Position numbers and translations under genes: made by a program. 64,000 nucleotides of DNA from Raoultibacter timonensis (GTDB taxonomy: Bacteria > Actinomycetota > Coriobacteriia > Coriobacteriales > Eggerthellaceae). The notes beneath the pieces were generated by a model. The model was not told the DNA's origin. It saw nothing but the letters and a program-made list of their open reading frames with translations, and did no database searches. Below are positions 8,463-16,421 of this stretch, in pieces. The stretch is from assembly GCF_900240215.1 (NCBI RefSeq), contig NZ_LT964679.1, positions 2,707,322 to 2,771,321 on the forward strand. Reading direction: 5' to 3'. Numbering within the stretch: the first letter of the stretch is position 1; every line of letters starts with the position of its first letter.

Positions 8463-9908
8463 TTACCGCCGGCCACCAATCGGTGCGTTGCACGCAGTTA
8501 GGTCTAATTCGCCTTGGACCAAAGAGAGCAGCTCCTGTCTTTTGTGTATATCGAGCTTGCGGTACAGATTTTTAGCATGAGTGCGAACGGTATCGAGGGA
8601 TACGGTCAAATTCTCGGCGGTCGCCCCTAACGTATACCCCTTCGCAAGCAGCAAAGCGACCTCAGCCTCTCTGCTAGATAAAAAATACTGATCAGACAGC
8701 CTATCGATCGCAGCTTTCAGCGCAGCTTCGGGCGATGCTGGATGCTGGTTGACCGAAGCTGCTAGTCTGCTTTTGTAAACGACTACGAGCACTCCTGCGA
8801 TTACAGCAAGAGCCATAATCGCCATCAGTATCGTCGCGGACGTTTCTTGGTAGTTGCTGCTAATTTGAAGATCGTACTGCCTGATGAAAAACGCGATCGT
8901 ATGCGGAATTTGCGAGATAGCCAGCTGCCCCAAGCAAAAAAATGGAATGGCCGGCAGTTTTAGCTGGTAAATGATACTTGCCATGAAAACCCACGCGAAG
9001 ACCATGAGCGTCTTTCGCGTAGCGCTAAGCAAGCTAGAGGCGGCATCGGGAGCAATCGACGAAAAGGAGGAAAACACAAACAGGCCCACGAAGATTATCA
9101 CCATCAGGAAGGGCCAGAGCGTATCGGGATCATTTCGTTTCAGCCCGTAAATCCAAATTAAGTACGCAGAGAAAACCACTAGATTTACGGCGATCGTTAG
9201 GAGTCTATACAATAGGTCGACGTTTGCTTGAGGAGTTTGGCCAACCAAAGCTATTCCGATTGTCGACAGCGCACAAAGAGTCAAAAGGATGATCGGATGA
9301 ATTGGAATTTTCTTCAGCTGTTCTCGCGTAACGGGAGACGAACCGCTTTCAGCGGTTGCAGTCTTCTCGATGGCCCAAAGCAGGCAGAATGCTGCCGCCA
9401 ACGGCAATGCGGACGATACAAACGCAACGGCGTCTGCCGGCACCGAAGAGAAGATTACGGGAAATACCCCAACGAGCACTTCTCCGCCCGCGATCACCAA
9501 CGCCGACTTGATCGGCTCAATCGAGCACAGCAGTCTTCCGAAAGCCAGCAAAAAAACGGAGCTTCCCACGCCTCGAAGGATGAGCGCCACAAGGGCCGAT
9601 TGCTCGTTGCCATAAGCGGGAGAGAACAACAAAAACGACCCTACTGCCTGAAGCGACGCAGCGACGACGAGCACGGCAGATGCTTGTCGGGAGGTGTAAG
9701 AGCAAAAGCGTTCGATAGCCAACAGGAGCACCATCGCGAAAATCTGCACGACGACCTCGTCGAAGCCGTACTGAGCGCTGGACGTGGTAAATATCCCTGA
9801 AGAGGAGAACCAAGACGTCAGCTTGAAGAATGCGATAGAGAGGCAAGATAATAAAAACGTTCCAGACAACAGGAAAGTACTGCGTGGCTCTGCGTCTCGA
9901 AAAGGCAT
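8463..9908 (-). CDS. Membrane-bound LuxR-family regulator with 12-TM sensor domain
   Basis: 481 residues; about twelve hydrophobic helices from residue 12 to about 385, then a LuxR/GerE helix-turn-helix (LSSREAEVALLLAKGYTLG, then LDTVRTHAKNLYRKLDIHKRQEL). Start ATG 9908 follows GAAGGAAT. A TATAAT -10 box lies at 9942-9947 and a small perfect dyad at 9975-9987. It lies downstream of and codirectional with the Old Yellow Enzyme-type reductase at 10080-12608, from which a hairpin separates it, so it probably controls that gene. Codon use is somewhat poorer in G+C than the molybdoenzyme operon. Confidence 0.85.
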   Translation of the reverse strand: MPFRDAEPRSTFLLSGTFLLSCLSIAFFKLTSWFSSSGIFTTSSAQYGFDEVVVQIFAMVLLLAIERFCSYTSRQASAVLVVAASLQAVGSFLLFSPAYGNEQSALVALILRGVGSSVFLLAFGRLLCSIEPIKSALVIAGGEVLVGVFPVIFSSVPADAVAFVSSALPLAAAFCLLWAIEKTATAESGSSPVTREQLKKIPIHPIILLTLCALSTIGIALVGQTPQANVDLLYRLLTIAVNLVVFSAYLIWIYGLKRNDPDTLWPFLMVIIFVGLFVFSSFSSIAPDAASSLLSATRKTLMVFAWVFMASIIYQLKLPAIPFFCLGQLAISQIPHTIAFFIRQYDLQISSNYQETSATILMAIMALAVIAGVLVVVYKSRLAASVNQHPASPEAALKAAIDRLSDQYFLSSREAEVALLLAKGYTLGATAENLTVSLDTVRTHAKNLYRKLDIHKRQELLSLVQGELDLTACNAPIGGRR

Positions 9909-9941
9909 TCGGATTCCTTCGAAGAAAACTGATACCGTCAG

Positions 9942-9987
9942 ATTATATCATTCGAGATCGGCCTTGAAGTAAATCCAGAATTTCTGG
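9942..9987 (-). promoter_or_regulatory. Promoter and candidate operator of the LuxR gene at 8463-9908
   Basis: On the minus strand TATAAT (9942-9947) lies 33 bases upstream of the start codon. About 30 bases further upstream is a 13-base palindrome CCAGAATTTCTGG (9975-9987), positioned like an activator or repressor site near the -35 region. Confidence 0.45.
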
Positions 9988-10014
9988 CACCCGACTCCGA
10001 CGCATACAACATGT

Positions 10015-10055
10015 CGGGATGCGCGTAAGCATTACGATCGCTTGCGCGCATCCCG
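10015..10055. terminator. Hairpin after the OYE-type reductase gene
   Basis: A 16-bp stem CGGGATGCGCGTAAGC paired with GCTTGCGCGCATCCCG (one G-T wobble) and a 9-base loop, 24 bases past the stop of the reductase. On the minus strand no long U-run follows. It separates the reductase from the LuxR promoter. Confidence 0.6.
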
Positions 10056-10079
10056 AAAATCTTACTTACTGAATGGACT

Positions 10080-12608
10080 TCACAGAGCGCGAGCGCACAG
10101 GTTACCGGCAAGCACGGCTTTCTGAATATTGTAGGGCTCTGCGCAATCGCCCACGGCATGGACCTCGATTCCTGCTGCCTCCAGCTCATCTGCCAGCGAC
10201 AAGTTGGGAATCATGTCGTGAAACTCCACGACGCTATCACATGGAATCGTCTTTTCCAACCCAGCATCGGTAGTGATCGTCACGCCCGCGTCGTCAACGC
10301 TCTCGACAACAGATTCGTTCCAGATCTTCACACCTTCCGCATAGAGGTAGGGAAGCATATAGGTTCGGAACCAACCGGATTGCCCTTTGTCAACAGCTTC
10401 GACGCCGTTTGGATTGACAATCGTGACGGTTTTTCCTTGGGCCAAGAGAAAAGCGGTGAAGTCAACTGCCTGCACGCTGGCTCCAAGCACGACTACTCGC
10501 TCCCCTAGCGCAGTGGGGCTGAATGCCTCTTTCGGCGAAAACACGTTGGCTCCCGAAAATCTGCTTTCGCGAGCACCGCCAACTGCGACCACTACGGCAT
10601 CCGGTGCCTGTTCTTTCACGAAAGCAGCATCCACCTTTTTGCTGAGCTGTACGTCGACACCGTTGCTTTCAAGTTGGGCGGTGATGTAGGCAATGTAGTC
10701 GTCGAAGCGTTCGTGGTTGCCTTTTACACCTCTGGCGAAATGGAGAAGGCCTCCGAGTTTTGTTTCCGAGTCGTATATGGTTACGCTGTGTCCTCGCTCC
10801 GCAGCTACTCGGGCGGCCTCCATGCCCGCAGGACCTGCGCCAATGACCATGATATTTCGCTTCGTGGCAACAGGACTGGGAGTCATTCCCTCCGGCATCG
10901 TTTCGGTGAGCGAATTGAAAGACGATGCGTTCATTCGACAGCTGGAAGGAACTGCCCGGTTGGTTCCGATGCTGTCGTGGCAGTGCATGCACTTCATGCA
11001 CGGCCTGACATCTTCCCGGCGACCTTCTTGCATCTTTTTGACCAAGCCGGGATCGCAGTTCAAGGGACGGTTCATGAATGCTAGGTCGATCTGCCCCTGC
11101 TTCAGCGCTTCGTTCAGATAGTCGGGTCCCATACGCAGGTCCATGCATGCCGCGCACCCAACGGGTACGTCCACCGCCTCTTTGATAGCCGCGACCAACG
11201 GAAGGAAGGAAGCAAATCCCGAACGACTGCCATCCACAAGACCCCCGAAGTGGGAGCTGTAATTAAACGTGGTACCGAAACCGGTAAGGCCATCGGCCTT
11301 TGGAGCGATATGCTGCACGTCGGGGGCCCATATGTTCATCTCTTGCGCCTTCGCCCCCACACGAACCTGAATCCAGTCGGCACCAGCAGCAACAAGGGCT
11401 TTTGCGATCTCTTTCGCCTCTTCGTTTGATATGAACTGCGCATCGTCACCCAAGGAGGCATCGTTTTCTTCGATGCCGTTGATCAGAGCTCCCACGGGGA
11501 AGTCGTCGCCATTGACTTCCTTTACCTTTTCGATCATACGACAGAAAAGGCGAGTACGATTTTCGATGCTCTGAGGGCCATACTCGTCTTCGCGCTTATT
11601 GATCCTGCGTGTCAAAAAGCCGTTCAGGCCGTCCGCGCTAGCACCCTTGATTTCTATGCAGTCGAACCCTGCCGTTTTGCCACGCTCGGCCGAAATACCG
11701 ACGCTTTCGATAAATTGGTCGAGCTCCTCAATCGGAGTATCGTTTATCACGGAGTCCGGAACGGTCGGAGCAGCACCCCCAAAGCACATTTGGAATCCAA
11801 TTTTACTGTCAGCATTGTGGACGGCCTCTACGAGGGGCGAGACCAAACCGAGAGCTTCATCGACGGTTCCTTTGATTTTATCGAGCGATTCCGGGAGGAT
11901 TCCGGTATTCGATAAGGCACCTCCCGCGAGGATGATCAGAGGTACGCCATTTTCTGCCATCGAGCCGTACAATTCAGTAGAAACGGTTATCTTGTCGTTA
12001 TTGCTGTCGGCCCACGGGGAGCTACCAGCAGATTTGATGATGCGGTTCGGCAGCTCCATCGTTCCCAACTTAATCGGAGAGAACACTTCTTCGCAGTCTC
12101 CCTCAAAAGTATCGAACCCGTCATTTTGCGGGTTGGGCTCTTGCGCTGCTGCGACGTCCGCCATACCAAGCGCCTGGAGCATGCAAGCATCTACGCCGTC
12201 ATTAATGGCTGAACTGCAGAATGTAGCACCAGTAACAGCGTCGACTTCGCTTGTTTTCCCGTTCTCGACAATAGCGGCACAATAATCGTCGATCGCCGAA
12301 GCATAGACTGGAAAATAATCCATCTCCGAGGAACTGAGTACTTGATACGATACTTTAGTGAGACTCGCCTCATCGAAAGTGCAGGTTATCTCTACAGTTG
12401 CATAAGGCGTTTTCTGTTTACTGGCATAGGTTCCCTTCTCGTAAAGCGCGCTTCCATGAGCAGCTTCGCTTGAGCAACCTACAAGCGAGATCGAAGTAGC
12501 TGAAGCCAGGCCCAAAGCAGTCAGGGCCATACCTTCAACAAAGCCCCTACGCGAAAACTTAGCTCGTCCTTCCGTTTCGCTCGATTGCCCCGTGACGTTG
12601 TTTTCCAT
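10080..12608 (-). CDS. Tat-exported lipoprotein reductase: FMN_bind + Old Yellow Enzyme + Fe-S + dinucleotide-binding domains
   Basis: 842 residues. The Tat signal has SRRGFVEG (residues 19-26) followed by a hydrophobic stretch and a lipobox LVGC with Cys45. An FMN_bind domain (about 50-145) carries DAVTGAT at residues 123-129, the ApbE target pattern in which the last Thr receives covalent FMN. Next is an Old Yellow Enzyme TIM barrel (about 165-520, FSPIKLGTMELPNRI) and a Cys cluster CMKCMHCHDSIG...SC for [4Fe-4S]. The C-terminal FAD/NAD(P)-type fold starts with GAGPAGMEAARVAAERG. The barrel-to-C-terminus part resembles 2,4-dienoyl-CoA and enoate reductases and BaiCD/BaiH. The inferred role is an extracytoplasmic terminal reductase for an enoate-type or other small acceptor, fed through covalent FMN. 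Start ATG 12608 follows GGGAGAGGA. Confidence 0.85.
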   Translation of the reverse strand: MENNVTGQSSETEGRAKFSRRGFVEGMALTALGLASATSISLVGCSSEAAHGSALYEKGTYASKQKTPYATVEITCTFDEASLTKVSYQVLSSSEMDYFPVYASAIDDYCAAIVENGKTSEVDAVTGATFCSSAINDGVDACMLQALGMADVAAAQEPNPQNDGFDTFEGDCEEVFSPIKLGTMELPNRIIKSAGSSPWADSNNDKITVSTELYGSMAENGVPLIILAGGALSNTGILPESLDKIKGTVDEALGLVSPLVEAVHNADSKIGFQMCFGGAAPTVPDSVINDTPIEELDQFIESVGISAERGKTAGFDCIEIKGASADGLNGFLTRRINKREDEYGPQSIENRTRLFCRMIEKVKEVNGDDFPVGALINGIEENDASLGDDAQFISNEEAKEIAKALVAAGADWIQVRVGAKAQEMNIWAPDVQHIAPKADGLTGFGTTFNYSSHFGGLVDGSRSGFASFLPLVAAIKEAVDVPVGCAACMDLRMGPDYLNEALKQGQIDLAFMNRPLNCDPGLVKKMQEGRREDVRPCMKCMHCHDSIGTNRAVPSSCRMNASSFNSLTETMPEGMTPSPVATKRNIMVIGAGPAGMEAARVAAERGHSVTIYDSETKLGGLLHFARGVKGNHERFDDYIAYITAQLESNGVDVQLSKKVDAAFVKEQAPDAVVVAVGGARESRFSGANVFSPKEAFSPTALGERVVVLGASVQAVDFTAFLLAQGKTVTIVNPNGVEAVDKGQSGWFRTYMLPYLYAEGVKIWNESVVESVDDAGVTITTDAGLEKTIPCDSVVEFHDMIPNLSLADELEAAGIEVHAVGDCAEPYNIQKAVLAGNLCARAL

Positions 12609-12855
12609 TCCTCTCCCTTTCTTTCGGTCGGTGTTCGTTTCGCATGTGAACGAGAGAAAAACTAAAGAATGGACTCAGGACAGGCAATCGCATTCAGCGG
12701 GTGAAAGTGGTTTCTCCGGTTCACATCATTGATGTGAACCGGAGAAACGAGGAGATGAGAAGCTATTTACGGATACATTGGAGATGCAAGAAAACGTTCT
12801 TTCGAAGATCACGTAAACGCATCTTGCACAGTTCGACGCATACGCCCGCTCGCCC
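12609..12855. promoter_or_regulatory. Upstream region of the OYE-type reductase with a 37-bp palindrome
   Basis: A perfect inverted repeat of 18 bp per arm around one central base lies at 12711-12747 (arm TTTCTCCGGTTCACATCA). A third copy of its inner half-site ATGTGAAC occurs at 12644-12651, close to the reductase start. The palindrome is about 100 bases upstream of the reductase and 110 bases downstream of the carbamate kinase stop, so it may be an operator for the reductase, a terminator for the upstream operon, or both. No U-run follows it on the minus strand. Confidence 0.5.
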
Positions 12856-13809
12856 CTATGCCCGGATGACGGTTCCCGTCTCGCCCTTGAGGCCCTTGGC
12901 GGCGCACTCGAGGGACGTGATGAGCGCGCGGCCCTCGGGATGGGCCTCCACGAACTCGATGCAGGCCTCGACCTTCGGCAGCATCGAGCCGGGGGCGAAC
13001 TGGCCCTCGGCGATGTACTTCCTCGCCTCGGCCACCGTCATGGAGTCGATCTCCTCCTTCTCGGGCGTGTTGAAGTTGATGGCCACCTTCTCGACCGCCG
13101 TGAGGATCACGAGCATGTCGGCGCGGAAGTCCGCGGCGAGCTTGGCGCTCGAGCGGTCCTTGTCGATGACCGCCGGCACGCCGCGGTAGGAGTCGTCCCG
13201 CTCGATCACGGGGACCCCGCCGCCGCCCGTGGACACGACGATGTAGCCGTCGTCCATGAGGTCCTTGATGGCGTCGAACTCGACGATGCGCTGGGGCTTC
13301 GGCGAGGGGACCACCTGGCGCCAGCCGCGCCCGGAGTCCTCCCTGTAGGTGTAGCCGGTCTCCTCGGCGCGCCTCTTGGCCTCCTCCTCGGTGAGGAAGG
13401 CGCCCACGGGCTTGGTGGGGTTGTCGAACGCCGGGTCCTCGGGGTAGACGACCGTCTGCGTGACGACGCAGGCCGTCGAGCGCATGATGCCGCGGCGCTT
13501 CATCTCGTTGAGGATCGCCTGGGAGAGCTGGTAGCCGATGTAGCCCTGGCTCATGGCGCCGCACTCGGGGAAGGGCATGGCGGGCGTCTTGCCGTCGTGG
13601 GTCGACGCGTAGTCGAACGCGTTGTTGATCATGCCGACCTGCGGGCCGTTGCCGTGGGAGACCACGACGTTGATGCCCTCGGCGACCATGTCCACGATGT
13701 GCTCCGCGGTGTTCTTCACGAGCTCGAGCTGCTCCTGCGGGGAGTCGCCCAGGGCGTTTCCGCCCAGCGCGATGACCACGGACTTGCCTTCGCCTTTTTT
13801 GTATGGCAT
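12856..13809 (-). CDS. arcC: Carbamate kinase
   Basis: 317 residues. Start ATG 13809 is chosen because GAAAGGAA precedes it; the longer in-frame reading adds 16 non-homologous residues. VVIALGGNAL at the N-terminus, NGPQVGMINNAF, and later VVSTGGGGVPV and DKDRSSAKLA are the amino-acid kinase-family motifs. It makes ATP from carbamoyl phosphate and ADP, the energy-conserving last step of the operon that starts at 17669. Its base composition stands out: the 60 bases from 13321 hold 44 G+C, against 32 in the 60 bases from 14761 in the adjacent carrier gene, suggesting separate ancestry. Confidence 0.93.
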   Translation of the reverse strand: MPYKKGEGKSVVIALGGNALGDSPQEQLELVKNTAEHIVDMVAEGINVVVSHGNGPQVGMINNAFDYASTHDGKTPAMPFPECGAMSQGYIGYQLSQAILNEMKRRGIMRSTACVVTQTVVYPEDPAFDNPTKPVGAFLTEEEAKRRAEETGYTYREDSGRGWRQVVPSPKPQRIVEFDAIKDLMDDGYIVVSTGGGGVPVIERDDSYRGVPAVIDKDRSSAKLAADFRADMLVILTAVEKVAINFNTPEKEEIDSMTVAEARKYIAEGQFAPGSMLPKVEACIEFVEAHPEGRALITSLECAAKGLKGETGTVIRA

Positions 13810-13830
13810 GGAAATTCCTTTCTCAAAATC

Positions 13831-13868
13831 AAGAACGCTGGATCGGATCATGACCATCCAGCGTTCTT
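13831..13868. terminator. Intercistronic hairpin upstream of carbamate kinase
   Basis: A 13-bp perfect stem (AAGAACGCTGGAT with ATCCAGCGTTCTT) and a 12-base loop, between the MFS gene and the carbamate kinase ribosome site. It probably sets relative expression or RNA processing rather than ending the transcript. Confidence 0.5.
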
Positions 13869-13902
13869 TCGGATACTGTTCGCCGGTATGGGCAACTGGA
13901 TT

Positions 13903-15183
13903 CTACGGTTCAGGTACCAGTTCGCCTTCCGCGACCGTTTCGGCCGGTTCAGCCGCATGGAGCAGCTTCTTGCCGCTGATGCCAGCACCGATAACAGCCG
14001 CCATAATGACCACAACGGTGACGATGCAGAAGATGAACACCGCTTCGAAGGATCCGGTACCCTCGTACAGCGAGGCGATGATGAAACCGCCTACGGAGCC
14101 GGCTGCGAACCCGAAGATGGTAATGTACGCAAAAATCTTGCCGTAGTCCTTGGTGCCGAACACGGTGGAGGCGACCGAAGCGATACCTACGCCCAGCAGC
14201 ACGTACAGGGTGTCGCCCAAGCCGGCACCCAGATAGGCGATGATCTCGTTGCCGGCGCTCACCATGAGGATGAGCATCGAGAGGATGCCGACGCATGACC
14301 AGGCCACAAACGCTTTGATGGCGCCGAACCTATCGATGGTCATACCGATAACGGGGTTCAGAACTATATCGAATATGAGAGCGACGGAAATCATAATGGC
14401 GCCGACGGCAGGAGCGAATCCCACGCTTTCTGCATACATGGGGAAATAGGCGTTGATGACCGAAACGATCTGGGTGAGCGCTAAGGCCAGCGCAACCAGC
14501 ACGAAGGCGAGCGAGCGCACGGCGCGCCTGGCTGATACGCCGGATTCCGCAACCTCCTCGACAGAAGCATTCGGGTTGTAGCCGTAGGGCTTCATGCCCT
14601 TCTTCTCCGGGCTGTAGGAAACCAGGAACAGAGCAGCGGGAACCGCAAGCACAGCGCCGACGATGGCGAAAACGAGCAGGCTCATGCGCCAGTCCATCAT
14701 CTCCATGAGAGAGACGGTAATGGGGCTCATGATGGCCGAAGCTACACTGGCAAGCGCCCAGGCGAGGCCGATCGCAAAGCCGGTCTTTTTAGAGAACCAG
14801 TTCGTGAGAACGGTAGAAACGAACACGATGCTGGTGAAAGCCATACCCACGCCGATGAGCCAGCCGCCGATCCACCACCATACCACGCTCTGGCTGAACG
14901 ATAGAACGGCGACCACAATCGACTGCAACGCAGCGAAGACAGCGATGCCGATAGGGGGAATCTTCGGTAGCCAGTTGCCCACAAAGGGAAGGCCGCAGGC
15001 GATACCGATGTAGACCAAGGTGGAGTACAGGGAGATGTTAGAGTAATCCGACCCGAGCGCAGCGGCTGCGGGGACGAAGAAGTTGCCGATGACAACGGTG
15101 TAGAACGTCACCGAGCCGGAGATGAGCATGCCGCAGCCCAATACGGTGAGCCAAGCGCGCCTGTTGTTTTTCTTGATGTCCAT
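13903..15183 (-). CDS. MFS transporter of the guanidine-deiminase operon
   Basis: 426 residues with about twelve membrane helices and an OFA-like major facilitator pattern; a helix-loop WFSKKTGFAIGLAWA is visible in the N-terminal half. Start ATG 15183 after GAAAGGATC. It lies between the carbamoyltransferase and carbamate kinase genes on the same strand. Known agmatine and arginine deiminase operons use APC-type antiporters, so an MFS carrier here is unusual. It is the best candidate for uptake of the guanidino substrate or its exchange for the amine product. Confidence 0.85.
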   Translation of the reverse strand: MDIKKNNRRAWLTVLGCGMLISGSVTFYTVVIGNFFVPAAAALGSDYSNISLYSTLVYIGIACGLPFVGNWLPKIPPIGIAVFAALQSIVVAVLSFSQSVVWWWIGGWLIGVGMAFTSIVFVSTVLTNWFSKKTGFAIGLAWALASVASAIMSPITVSLMEMMDWRMSLLVFAIVGAVLAVPAALFLVSYSPEKKGMKPYGYNPNASVEEVAESGVSARRAVRSLAFVLVALALALTQIVSVINAYFPMYAESVGFAPAVGAIMISVALIFDIVLNPVIGMTIDRFGAIKAFVAWSCVGILSMLILMVSAGNEIIAYLGAGLGDTLYVLLGVGIASVASTVFGTKDYGKIFAYITIFGFAAGSVGGFIIASLYEGTGSFEAVFIFCIVTVVVIMAAVIGAGISGKKLLHAAEPAETVAEGELVPEP

Positions 15184-15199
15184 GGAAGGATCCTTTCGA

Positions 15200-15235
15200 A
15201 AGGGGGCCCGCTTTCGGTCGGAAAGAGGGCCCCTT
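15200..15235. terminator. Intercistronic hairpin between carbamoyltransferase and MFS genes
   Basis: AAGGGGGCCC pairs with GGGCCCCTT (one bulged G), and an inner CTTTC/GAAAG extends the stem. It sits 22 bases after the carbamoyltransferase stop and ends shortly before the MFS ribosome site. Confidence 0.5.
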
Positions 15236-15257
15236 GCATCTCTGCAAACGAGCAGAG

Positions 15258-16310
15258 CTAGATGCCCATCGTCGCCGCGAGCACGGCTTTGATGGTGTGC
15301 TGGCGGTTGCCGGCCTCGCGGAAAATCTCCGCCGCATGCTTCTCGAACAGCTCGTCGGAAATCTCCATACCCTCGGTGATGATCTTCTTGGATTCCTCGT
15401 CCGGAGCCTCCGCGAGCAGCTGCTGACCCAGAGAATGGTCGGCGTTATGCAGCGAGGGCAGCATGTGCAGCACCACGCAGTTCGGATTGTCGACCACTTC
15501 CATGAGTTCGCTTGTAAGACGGTACGGGATGAGATCCTTCGCATACGACATCCAGGCATTGTAGCCATGGTCGTCGCCGGTGTTGGAGGTGGTGTACTCC
15601 CATTCTTCGGTGGTCACGATATCCATGCCCTTGAGCAGGTTCACGTCGTCGGAAACGACCAGTTTGTTCTCGGGCGCCCACTTGGCGAACAATCCCTCGA
15701 GCTCCTCGACGTACTCGGGCAGCATCTTATGGTCGTACAGATTGGGGCCGATGGCGTAGCAGTCCATGCCCAGAAGCGCGCACATGCGACCGTACCACAG
15801 GGGGGAGATCGCGCAAGCGCCGGTGTAGGCCAGCTTCTTTCCCTTGCAAGAGCCCGCACCGCCCCAGAGCTCTTCGAGCGTCATGGCATCCGCCAGCATC
15901 TGGGTGGGATGGTCTTCGGTGGTCAGAGCGTTGATGACCGGGATGGTTGCGTACTCGGCGATCTGGTACATGAATTTCTCGGGGCCCTGGGAACGCCACA
16001 CGATGGCGTCGTACATCTCGTTGAACACGCGAATGGTATCCTTGACGGTCTCCTGCACGCCCACGTGGGAATTCGACAGATAGGTGAAGCCGAGGCCCAA
16101 ATCGTGGCAGGAAGTCTCGAAGGCGCAGCGCGTGCGGGTGCTGCCCCATTCGAACTGGGCGATGACGTCTTTGTTCACGAAGCGGCGCTGATCGATGCCT
16201 GCGCGTTTTTCCGCCTTCAGCTCATGAGCCAGATCCAACAGATAGCGGAACTGCTCGGGAGTGTAGTCGCGCAGATTGATGAAGTCTTTTCCGAGTATAG
16301 GGTTTCCCAT
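15258..16310 (-). CDS. Ornithine/putrescine carbamoyltransferase-family enzyme with altered acceptor site
   Basis: 350 residues, start ATG 16310 after AAAGGATCTC. Carbamoyl-phosphate motifs are intact: GSTRTRCAFET near residue 56, DHPTQMLAD near 140, and the C-terminal GNRQHTIKAVLAATMG as in ornithine transcarbamylase. The acceptor site differs. The D-x-x-x-SMG loop that binds ornithine is replaced by TTEEWEYTTSNTGDDHG, and the usual HCLP is HMLP (VVLHMLPSLHN). It neither keeps the ornithine signature nor shows the putrescine-enzyme pattern I know. In this operon it should run in the phosphorolytic direction, splitting a carbamoylated amine into amine and carbamoyl phosphate. The natural amine is uncertain; putrescine is possible, but a different acceptor is quite likely. 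Confidence 0.82.
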   Translation of the reverse strand: MGNPILGKDFINLRDYTPEQFRYLLDLAHELKAEKRAGIDQRRFVNKDVIAQFEWGSTRTRCAFETSCHDLGLGFTYLSNSHVGVQETVKDTIRVFNEMYDAIVWRSQGPEKFMYQIAEYATIPVINALTTEDHPTQMLADAMTLEELWGGAGSCKGKKLAYTGACAISPLWYGRMCALLGMDCYAIGPNLYDHKMLPEYVEELEGLFAKWAPENKLVVSDDVNLLKGMDIVTTEEWEYTTSNTGDDHGYNAWMSYAKDLIPYRLTSELMEVVDNPNCVVLHMLPSLHNADHSLGQQLLAEAPDEESKKIITEGMEISDELFEKHAAEIFREAGNRQHTIKAVLAATMGI

Positions 16311-16421
16311 GATGAGATCCTTTCTTGAAGCGGTTGATTGGGTAAAACGCACAAGGGACGAGCGGCGAAGCGCCTCTGTTTACCGGGACGAACGCACTCC
16401 GCCTTCCGAAAGCAGAACGAG

